The notes beneath the pieces are model-generated. The model was not told the origin of the DNA and searched no databases. It saw only the letters and a list, made by a program, of their open reading frames with translations. Position numbers and translations under genes: made by a program. From positions 62,001 through 126,000 of the forward strand of contig JAXGLZ010000001.1 in the NCBI GenBank assembly GCA_040768925.1: 64,000 nucleotides of DNA, read 5' to 3'. Positions 51,695-58,430 of this stretch are shown piece by piece (position 1 is the stretch's first letter; every line of letters begins with the position of its first letter). Source of the stretch: CALNBC01 sp040768925 (lineage in GTDB: Bacteria; Bacillota; Clostridia; Christensenellales; CALWSW01).

Positions 51695-51790
51695 GGATGC
51701 CGGACCGGATAGACCTGACGGGATCAGCAGGCACACACATGGTTCCTGCTCCGACCGGCATCGGCGCGGCGGATTGCCGGCCCGGCATCC
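51695..51790. other. Structured spacer between the FGGY kinase and the tautomerase gene
   Basis: GGATGCCGG (51695-51703) pairs perfectly with CCGGCATCC (51782-51790). Inside are AGCAGG/CCTGCT (51726-51750) and a CCGA/TCGG hairpin. It resembles a branched RNA fold. No known family was recognised. Confidence 0.4.
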
Positions 51791-51847
51791 TTCGGGCGGG
51801 TTGGTGTTTATGAGCCGCGCTGAATCACCCGCTTCAGCAGCTTGGAC

Positions 51848-53392
51848 TCAGCCCTTGAAGCCGTGCTTCTTGAGGAATTTGGTCCTGTTCTCCCAGGCGG
51901 GGAACAGCGCGTAGGGGATTTCCTTGTAGATTTCGTATACGTCGGCATAGATCCTGACGTTCTCCGGAATCGGTTCATACACCCGCTCCACCTTGCAGAA
52001 GGTGTCGAAGGTTTCCGTCAGGTCGGAGAATATGCCAGCCGCGAAGGCGGCGTTTGCGGCCACGCCCTTTGCCCCGAATTCCGTGCCGCCGGGCAGGCTG
52101 ATCGGCGCGTTGCAGATGTCCGCGAAGATCTGGCACCACACCGGGGATTTTGTGCCGCCGCCGGAAAGGCGGATGTCGCTGACCGGATAGGTGTACGCGT
52201 CCAGGCAATGCTTGTTTGCAAAGGCCATTCCTTCGTACACGGCGCGGTGGAGCGTATGGCGGTCGGAATGCATGTTGAGCCCGAAGAAATTGCCGCGGGC
52301 ATTGGTGTTGGTAAAGGGCGCGCGCTCGCCCGCCGCGTTCATATAGGGATGGTAGATCGTGCCGTTGCAGCCGGGATTGATCTTGGCGATCTCCTCGTCG
52401 TAAAGGGCGAAAACGCTGCGGCCTTCCTCTTTGGCCTGGGCCTTGTCCGCATGGGAAAAGTTGTTATTGAACCAGTCCGTGTTCGGCGTGCCCGTCAGCG
52501 GGGCGACCAGCTGCTGCCACATGCCCGGCATGTTCCCGATCGTCTGGCAGCCCAGCATCGGGGAGGTGGCGTACTTGGGCATGTTCAGCATGATGACGCC
52601 GGACGTGCCAAGGATGATATTCGCCTGGCCGGGGCGGATCGCGCCGACGCCGGCGGTGCAGCACACCACGTCCCATCCGATGGACGCCACCGGCGTGCCT
52701 TCCGCAAGGCCGGTCTGTTCGGCGGCTTTTGGGGTGATCCTGCCGCACAGCTCCCAGGGGTTCTGCATGGGGAGGAACTTGTCCTTAAGATCGCTGATGC
52801 CCTCGATCTCCATGACCTTGTCGTTATAGTTCCTGCTTTCGTCCACCTGGGAATAGAAGTCGGTGGCGTTCGCGCCGAATTCGCCGGTGAGATTGTAGCA
52901 CATCCAGTTGGTGTTCAGGCAGAAATACTTCGTTTTTTCCAGGATTTCTGGCTCGTGCTCCTTCATCCAGGGAAGCAGGATGCCGACGTCGCCGGTCATC
53001 AGCCAGTTGCTGGTGCATTCGAAGATCTTTTCCATCTTGCCGGTTTCGATCCATTCCCGGGTCATGTCGGCGCAGCGCGCGTCGTTCCAAAGGATCGCCT
53101 TCCTGGCCGGCCGCATGTCCTTGTCCAAGAAGCAGACGCCGACGCCCTTGCCGCCCAGGCCAACAGCCCGGATCTCGTTCTTGTCCACGCCGCACTTTTC
53201 CATCAGGTCGCGAAGGACGTGGGAAACTTCCGACCAGTCGGTATCCATATCGAACTCGCTCCAGCCGAAATGGGGTTCTTCCACCGGGGTGGAACGGGCC
53301 GCGACGCAAACCTCTTTTCCCTGCATGTCGAAAAGGGCCGCTTTAACCATGGAGGTTCCGGAATCTATGCCGATGATATACCCTTTTTCCAT
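51848..53392 (-). CDS. FGGY-family carbohydrate kinase
   Basis: FGGY kinases phosphorylate sugars or polyols with ATP. The 514-residue protein begins YIIGIDSGTSMVKAALFD (first phosphate-binding loop) and has GWSEFDMDTDW, LWNDARC and PWMKEHEP. It also has the second nucleotide-binding part ILGTSGVIML and the adenosine motif RLSGGGTKSPVWCQIFADICNAPI. It is closest in pattern to the xylulokinase/erythritol-kinase branches rather than glycerol kinase. Substrate is unknown. It is the last gene of the minus-strand operon with the SDR, DeoC and DapA-family genes. Confidence 0.88.
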   Translation of the reverse strand: MEKGYIIGIDSGTSMVKAALFDMQGKEVCVAARSTPVEEPHFGWSEFDMDTDWSEVSHVLRDLMEKCGVDKNEIRAVGLGGKGVGVCFLDKDMRPARKAILWNDARCADMTREWIETGKMEKIFECTSNWLMTGDVGILLPWMKEHEPEILEKTKYFCLNTNWMCYNLTGEFGANATDFYSQVDESRNYNDKVMEIEGISDLKDKFLPMQNPWELCGRITPKAAEQTGLAEGTPVASIGWDVVCCTAGVGAIRPGQANIILGTSGVIMLNMPKYATSPMLGCQTIGNMPGMWQQLVAPLTGTPNTDWFNNNFSHADKAQAKEEGRSVFALYDEEIAKINPGCNGTIYHPYMNAAGERAPFTNTNARGNFFGLNMHSDRHTLHRAVYEGMAFANKHCLDAYTYPVSDIRLSGGGTKSPVWCQIFADICNAPISLPGGTEFGAKGVAANAAFAAGIFSDLTETFDTFCKVERVYEPIPENVRIYADVYEIYKEIPYALFPAWENRTKFLKKHGFKG

Positions 53393-53449
53393 TGTACTGT
53401 CTCCTCGAATTTTATATTTTGTTCGGGGTTTTTATGTCGGATCGATAGA

Positions 53450-54238
53450 TCAGAGCTTGCCTGCGGCCTTCCATGCCATAAACGGCCGCTGCACCGCCCA
53501 GGTTCCGCCGTCGCTGGGCACATTGATGCCCGTTGTGTACTCGGAAAGGTCCGTGGCAAAGAACCAGCAGATCTTTGCGATCTGTTCGGGTTTGCCGAAT
53601 TCACGCATAGGGATCTGATCCAGCTTCGCATCGGGGCGTTCCTCGATGATATGGTGAACCATTGGCGTATCCGTAACGGAAGGGGCATAGCCGTTCACCC
53701 GGATGCCGTACGGCGCGCATTCCGCTGCCAGCACCCGAGTCAGCGTGAATACGGCGGCCTTTGTCGCGCAGTAAACGCCCAGCCCGAAATCCGGGAACTG
53801 GCCGAGTATTGAGTGGGCGTTGATGATACTCCCATGGCCCTGGTCCTTCATCAGCTTGATCGCGGCCTTCGATGTGTTCAGCACGCCGCGGAGGTTCACG
53901 TCGATCAGCGCGTCGGTGATCTCGTCCGTCGCATCCTCAATGCGCTCTCTCCGGAAGATGCCCGCGTTGTTCACCTGCACGTCCAGCCTGCCGAAGTATT
54001 CGCCGATCTTCTCATAAGCGGCCTTTACGTCAGGCCTGTCGGTCACGTCGCAGTAGAGAGGAAGCGTGTCCGCGCCAAACGTTTTGCATTCCTCCGCCAC
54101 CTCTTGGATCGTATCGTTGTTTTTGTCCAGCACGGCCACGTTGTAGCCGCGCTCCGCGAAATATAAGAGTATCGCTTTTCCGATGCCCTGCCCTCCCCCA
54201 GTCACGGCGATGACCGGTTTTTCTGATTTGACTGCCAT
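53450..54238 (-). CDS. Short-chain dehydrogenase/reductase
   Basis: The 262-residue protein has the classical SDR fold. TGGGQGIG at 13-20 binds the NAD(P) cofactor, and NNAG is at 90-93. The catalytic residues are S143 and Y156-x3-K160. A C-terminal NVPSDGGTWAVQRP ends the family core. An aspartate at the end of the second strand (VLDKNN) favours NAD(H). In this operon it probably interconverts a polyol and a ketose, or oxidises a sugar lactol. Its C-terminus, after the SDR core, is unusually basic. Confidence 0.88.
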   Translation of the reverse strand: MAVKSEKPVIAVTGGGQGIGKAILLYFAERGYNVAVLDKNNDTIQEVAEECKTFGADTLPLYCDVTDRPDVKAAYEKIGEYFGRLDVQVNNAGIFRRERIEDATDEITDALIDVNLRGVLNTSKAAIKLMKDQGHGSIINAHSILGQFPDFGLGVYCATKAAVFTLTRVLAAECAPYGIRVNGYAPSVTDTPMVHHIIEERPDAKLDQIPMREFGKPEQIAKICWFFATDLSEYTTGINVPSDGGTWAVQRPFMAWKAAGKL

Positions 54239-54316
54239 CTTACACTCCTCCCTGAAACGATGTTTTTATGTTATGTTTTTTGGCCGCTCTCCCCCGCCAA
54301 AAAACAATGGGCTGCC

Positions 54317-54979
54317 TTATTCTTCCTTAAATCCTTCCAGGATCGCGATGCTGGCGGAAACGCCCAGCCTGTCCGCGCCTGCTTTCAGGATCGGAACCAC
54401 ATCCGGCCACTTGCGCATCCCGCCGGACGCCTTGACCTTCATGTTCGCCGGGATGGACGCCTTCATCAGCGCCACGTCCTGGGCGGTCGCCCCGCCCGTG
54501 CCGAAGCCGGTGGAGGTCTTGACAAAATCTGCGCCCGCGTTTGCCGCGGCTTTGCAAGCCTTTTCCTTTTCCTCGTCCGTCAGGTAACAGGTCTCGATGA
54601 TCACCTTGACCAGCGTGCCCGCGGCCGCGTCCACAACGGCCTTGATGTCCTCTTCGACCAATTCCCAGTCGCCCGCCTTGGCGGCCCCGATGTTGATGAC
54701 CATATCCACTTCCTCGGCGCCGTTTTCAATGGCGTCTTTGGTTTCGAAAGCCTTGACTTTCGGCGTGTTCGCGCCCAGGGGGAAGCCGATCACCGTGCAG
54801 ACCTTGACGCCGCTGCCCAAAAGGAGCTTTGCCGTCAGGGGCACGTTGGTGGGATTGACGCAGACGGATGCCGTTTTGATGGCTTTCGCCTCCGCGCAGA
54901 CCGCTTCGATCTGGTCCGGCGTTGCCGTGGCCTTCAGCAGCGTGTGATCCATCATTCCTGCCAGTTGTTTTTTATCCAT
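54317..54979 (-). CDS. deoC: Deoxyribose-phosphate aldolase
   Basis: DeoC splits 2-deoxy-D-ribose 5-phosphate into acetaldehyde and glyceraldehyde 3-phosphate. The 220-residue TIM barrel begins DHTLLKATATPDQIEAVCAEA and has VCVNPTNVPL. K154 in DFVKTSTGFGTGG is the Schiff-base lysine and K183 in KVKASGGMRK is the second active-site lysine. Length is normal. It lies between the DapA-family gene and the SDR, and with the DeoR-type regulator next door it points to a deoxy-sugar or deoxynucleoside route. Confidence 0.94.
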   Translation of the reverse strand: MDKKQLAGMMDHTLLKATATPDQIEAVCAEAKAIKTASVCVNPTNVPLTAKLLLGSGVKVCTVIGFPLGANTPKVKAFETKDAIENGAEEVDMVINIGAAKAGDWELVEEDIKAVVDAAAGTLVKVIIETCYLTDEEKEKACKAAANAGADFVKTSTGFGTGGATAQDVALMKASIPANMKVKASGGMRKWPDVVPILKAGADRLGVSASIAILEGFKEE

Positions 54980-55042
54980 AAATTTTTCCTCCCGTTGATT
55001 TGTGCCGGTTCTGTTGCGTCAAAGCGCTGACCGGGCGCTTCA

Positions 55043-55945
55043 TCACAGCATTCTGAGTTCCTGGAGCATAACTTCGATGGTCTCCCTGTCTTTCTCGCTG
55101 CACTCCGCCAGCGGGCGCTTCATATAGCCCAGCGGGCGGCCCAGTTTGTTGCTGACGAACTTGTAAGCCGCCATAAAAGGCCCCGTTTTCAGCGCCTCGC
55201 GCACCTTGAGGACCTTGGCCTGAAGCGCGATCGCGCCATCCCAGTCCCCGCGCTCGCAGGCGGCCACCGTATCGATGATCAGCTGGGGAAACACCACGGT
55301 GATCAGTGAGATCACCCCCAGCCCGCCCAGCATCATGGTTGTGGCGATTTGGGCGTCGCTGCCGGAAAGCAGCTCGAAACGGCGGCCGGGATCGATCAAA
55401 GAAAGAAGCGTCTGCTGCTCGATGATGTTCTGGGTGCTGTCCTTGTATCCGTAAAAAGACGGATTGCTTTCAAACAGCTTCGCGATCAGCTTCGGCGGGA
55501 GCTTGTTCCCGGTTTCCGGCGCGTTGTAGATATAAACCGGAAGCGGGGTCGCCCTTGCGAGCACGTCGAAGAATTCAAAGAGGCCGTCGGAAGAATATTT
55601 GTACAGAATCGGGGGCGTTATGGTGATTGCGTCCACGCCCATGGATTCGTAGATCTTCGACATCTCCACCCCTTCGTTCAGGGAGTTGGCGATCACGTTG
55701 CCCATCACCGGAATCCGGCCCTTTGCGGCGTTCATCACGGTTTTTGCCGCCGCGATCCTGTCGGCCAGGGGCATCATCAGCGCTTCGCTGGCCAAACCGT
55801 TCATGAAAAGCCCGGTGATTCCCGATCCGACCATGAATTCGATTTCGCCGGCCAGGGCGGCGTGGTCCACCTCTCCTTCCCTTGTAAAAGGGGTTACGAT
55901 TTCTGAAGCGGCGCCGAAAAAGAGCGCGTTCTCCTTTTTGGTCAT
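55043..55945 (-). CDS. DapA/NAL-family aldolase or dehydratase
   Basis: The start is the ATG at 55945 (MTKKENALFFGAASEIVTPF). The ATG three codons earlier is directly against AGGAG and so less likely. The 300-residue class I aldolase barrel has GITGLFMNGLASEA, the tyrosine of YIYNAPETGNKLP at about 138-140, and the Schiff-base lysine K168 in FYGYKDST. Dihydrodipicolinate synthase usually has GTTGE and YNVP, which differ here. A role on 2-keto-3-deoxy acids or related substrates is therefore more likely than lysine synthesis. It is the first gene of the catabolic operon. Confidence 0.85.
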   Translation of the reverse strand: MTKKENALFFGAASEIVTPFTREGEVDHAALAGEIEFMVGSGITGLFMNGLASEALMMPLADRIAAAKTVMNAAKGRIPVMGNVIANSLNEGVEMSKIYESMGVDAITITPPILYKYSSDGLFEFFDVLARATPLPVYIYNAPETGNKLPPKLIAKLFESNPSFYGYKDSTQNIIEQQTLLSLIDPGRRFELLSGSDAQIATTMMLGGLGVISLITVVFPQLIIDTVAACERGDWDGAIALQAKVLKVREALKTGPFMAAYKFVSNKLGRPLGYMKRPLAECSEKDRETIEVMLQELRML

Positions 55946-56136
55946 GTTTGACATCTCCTGTTCTGTGCTGATTTTCCAAAAAAATTACATGTGTTCTTAA
56001 TCTGCTTATGATGATTTATGTTTTCGCTGTTTTGTGATACAATCAACGCATACTGGCCTTGCTGGCAGCAAAGAGCGACCGCCCTTTCGAACATCTGTAT
56101 AATTTTATGATATTTGAGCCATGTGTTCACGCCTCG

Positions 56137-56164
56137 ATTATATCATCCCGCCCGGAAAAAGCAA
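56137..56164 (-). promoter_or_regulatory. Promoter of the catabolic operon
   Basis: On the minus strand TTGCTT (56159-56164) and TATAAT (56137-56142) are 16 bases apart. An operator half-site (56119-56128) sits at the expected start point, fitting repression. Confidence 0.7.
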
Positions 56165-56262
56165 GACCAAAAACGAATAAAGTTTTAAAATATTCAAATT
56201 TGAACTTCTGTTCGGGCTGCGGCAAATAATCGGGAGACATATAGGCAATAAGCAGCCAAGAT

Positions 56263-56282
56263 GAACATATGTACATTTGTTC
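56263..56282. promoter_or_regulatory. Near-perfect 20-bp operator palindrome
   Basis: GAACATATGTACATTTGTTC is a 20-bp inverted repeat with one mismatched pair. It directly abuts the -35 box of the regulator promoter, as expected for autoregulation. Confidence 0.7.
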
Positions 56283-56311
56283 TTGCATTGCATGAATGGG
56301 TGAAATATAAT
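56283..56311 (+). promoter_or_regulatory. Promoter of the DeoR/SorC-type regulator gene
   Basis: TTGCAT (56283-56288) and TATAAT (56306-56311) are separated by 17 bases. The leader is about 190 nt. Confidence 0.85.
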
Positions 56312-56507
56312 AGATGCAGTTTCATCCGACTCTGTCGGATTTCATTCATAAAAAACGCTGTTTTCGCATTTTTGTCCGCATGGTTTGCCGCAAGCGCTTC
56401 GCCTGTTTGTCAGCGCGGCGCAAAAAAAGCCATGGCAAGGATCGCTCAACAAACCAAATCCGGCTCCGCCCGGATTCCGATTCAGAAAGGGTGCAGGAGT
56501 ACACAAT

Positions 56508-57464
56508 ATGGCAAGCTCTGACAGAAAACTGCTTAGCGACATCGCAAAGCTTTATTACGAGGACGGCCGGACCCAGGCGGAAATCGCCCAGCGCCTCGGC
56601 CTTTCCAGGCCGATCGTATCCAGGAAGCTGGCTGAAGCCAGGGAAAAAGGCGTGGTCAAAATCTTCATTGATTCCTATGAGGACGAGATGTCCGAGCTTG
56701 AGCGCAGCCTTTTTTCCGCCTTTGGCTTAAAGGGCGTGCGGGTGGCCTCCGTGCCGGAGGACGACAGCGCCCTGGCCGTTCAGATCACCGCGCGCCTCGG
56801 CGCCCAATACCTCAGCGAGTTTCTGCGCGAGGGGGACCGCGTCGGGGTCGGCTGGGGGTGGACGCTTTTTGAGATGAGCAATCATTTTTTGCATATGGAT
56901 TTTGCCGTCGATCTTGTGTGCCAGCTGACCGGCAGTGTGGACAACGCCATGACCCGCGGCTACGCGAACGAGATCGTGGGCAACCTTTCGAAAAAGCTGA
57001 ACGCCAAAACAGCCTATACCCTGCCCTGCCCCGTAATGGTGGACAACGCGATCATCTCGGACACCCTGCGCCACGATCTGAAGGTGCGCAGCGTCTTGGA
57101 ATGCGGCAGGCAGTGCAACAAGATTTTTGTCAACATCGCCCTGGCGGACAAGGGCTCCTGCCTGTATCAGGCCGGGTATCTGGACGACCGGAAGGTTTCG
57201 GAACTGAACGCGCGCAACGCCGTGGGCAGCATTTGCTGCCGTTTCTTTGACGAAAGCGGAAAAGTCTGCGATACGGAGATCGACAGCCGCACCATGGGCA
57301 TTTCGATCGAAGAGATCCGCGGCGCCGAATGCGTTCTGGCCTGCATCACGGGACCGATGAAGGCAAAGGCGGTGTATGCCGCGCTCAGGGCGGGGCTGAT
57401 CGACGTTCTGGTCATCGATTCGGTTACGGCGGCCGCCGTTTTGGCCCTGGCTTCGGCAAACTGA
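56508..57464 (+). CDS. DeoR/SorC-family sugar-phosphate-responsive regulator
   Basis: The start is the ATG at 56508 (MASSDRKLLSDIAKLYYEDG) after AGGAG. The 318-residue protein has an N-terminal helix-turn-helix (RTQAEIAQRLGLSRPIVSRKLAEAREKGVV). The SorC-type effector domain has VGVGWGWTLFEMS, LPCPVMVDNAIISDTL, GRQCNKIFVNIA and NAVGSICCRFFDESGKVCDTEIDSRTMGI. The order and wording match B. subtilis DeoR, which is released from DNA by deoxyribose 5-phosphate. It is divergent from the operon containing deoC, so it most likely represses that operon and itself. Confidence 0.9.
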   Translation: MASSDRKLLSDIAKLYYEDGRTQAEIAQRLGLSRPIVSRKLAEAREKGVVKIFIDSYEDEMSELERSLFSAFGLKGVRVASVPEDDSALAVQITARLGAQYLSEFLREGDRVGVGWGWTLFEMSNHFLHMDFAVDLVCQLTGSVDNAMTRGYANEIVGNLSKKLNAKTAYTLPCPVMVDNAIISDTLRHDLKVRSVLECGRQCNKIFVNIALADKGSCLYQAGYLDDRKVSELNARNAVGSICCRFFDESGKVCDTEIDSRTMGISIEEIRGAECVLACITGPMKAKAVYAALRAGLIDVLVIDSVTAAAVLALASAN

Positions 57465-57517
57465 TTCCGCCGCCCAGTTTGCGACTTTTTTTTGCACGGG
57501 ATGATCCGCAAAGTCAC

Positions 57518-57553
57518 AAAAAAGACCAAATGGCTGCTATTTGGTCTTTTTTT
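57518..57553 (+). terminator. Terminator after the regulator gene
   Basis: AAAAAAGACCAAAT (57518-57531) pairs with ATTTGGTCTTTTTT (57539-57552) over a seven-base loop. Confidence 0.92.
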
Positions 57554-57712
57554 ATGTGAGTATGCGCTCTTTTTGTCTGTTTTTTAACCAAAAATTTTTT
57601 TCCAAATTTTGATGTTATGACCGATCTGTGACCGCCCCATAATAAAATTCAATCATTCCAAAGCAGAAATACAAACCCCAAATCTTACAGAAGAATTTTA
57701 GGAGGAAACAAG

Positions 57713-58318
57713 ATGTCCAAGAAGATCATAGCGGTCTCTGCGGCGATCATCCTCGCGGCGATCGCGATCGTCGGCGGGACCCTGGCGTGGTTCACGGCGA
57801 GCGACACCGCTACCAACGTACTGACTACTGGCAACATTTCCATCACCTTGACCGAAACTGATATATCCGGCGATGAGGCCCCCGTTACAGTAGAGGGTCT
57901 TACGATTGGCGACATCATGCCCGGCGATACCATCCACAAAGACCCGACCATCACCAACACCAGCGGCACCGAAGCCGCTTACATCCGCGCACAGTTCACC
58001 GTGACCCAAACCAGCCCGACAGGCACAGGCGCTCCCGAGCTCACCGACCTTGTAATCGCTCAGATAAAAGCTGAAATCGACGGTACCATCTGGCTCGAGG
58101 GAGATGACGGCTGGTACTACTTAAAAGCAGCGCTTCCGGCAACAGGTGCTAATTCCGTAAAGCTCTTTTCGGAAATCGAATTCCCCGGCGCAACCTTCAA
58201 AGACGAGTACCAGAACGCGGCCTTTAGTATCGTAATCGGAGCCCAGGCCACCCAGGTTGAGAATCAGACTGCCCCCACAAACCCCGCAACCTATAAGTCT
58301 CTTGGCTGGCCCTCCTAA
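57713..58318 (+). CDS. TasA/CalY-like protein with SipW-type signal peptide
   Basis: The 201-residue product starts MSKKIIAVSAAIILAAIAIVGGTLAWFTASDTATNVLTTGNISI. This is the characteristic SipW-dependent signal peptide (GGTLAWFT) and first strand of TasA/camelysin-family proteins, which form extracellular fibres or matrix. The mature domain is beta-rich, with GDIMPGDTIHKDPTITNTSGTEAAYIRAQFTV, typical of the family. TAGGAGG lies before the ATG. No sipW-type signal peptidase gene is adjacent. A weak promoter may lie at about 57614-57650. A strong terminator follows. Confidence 0.88.
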   Translation: MSKKIIAVSAAIILAAIAIVGGTLAWFTASDTATNVLTTGNISITLTETDISGDEAPVTVEGLTIGDIMPGDTIHKDPTITNTSGTEAAYIRAQFTVTQTSPTGTGAPELTDLVIAQIKAEIDGTIWLEGDDGWYYLKAALPATGANSVKLFSEIEFPGATFKDEYQNAAFSIVIGAQATQVENQTAPTNPATYKSLGWPS

Positions 58319-58338
58319 CCCCCCATCATCCTCCAACC

Positions 58339-58368
58339 AAAAGGACTCCCTAACAGGAGTCCTTTTTT
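58339..58368. terminator. Bidirectional terminator between TasA-like and ABC permease genes
   Basis: AAAAGGACTCC (58339-58349) pairs with GGAGTCCTTTT (58356-58366) across CTAACA, with T-runs on either strand. Confidence 0.92.
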
Positions 58369-58430
58369 CATGCCGGAAGCCCTTCGGTTCCTTTCCCCCC
58401 TTCCGCCCAGCGGGCCCCCCTCCCCTTGGC

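Larger units (their letters stand above)
55946..56507. promoter_or_regulatory. Divergent control region of the deoC operon and its regulator
   Basis: These 562 bases hold a promoter for each side and repeated GAACA-nn-TGT half-sites. They are at 55987-55996 (minus), 56089-56098 (plus), 56119-56128 (minus) and as a head-to-head pair at 56263-56282. A perfect TTCAAATTTGAA palindrome lies at 56193-56204, and an ATCCGAC/GTCGGAT hairpin (56324-56340) lies in the regulator leader. No gene was recognised in it. Confidence 0.7.
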
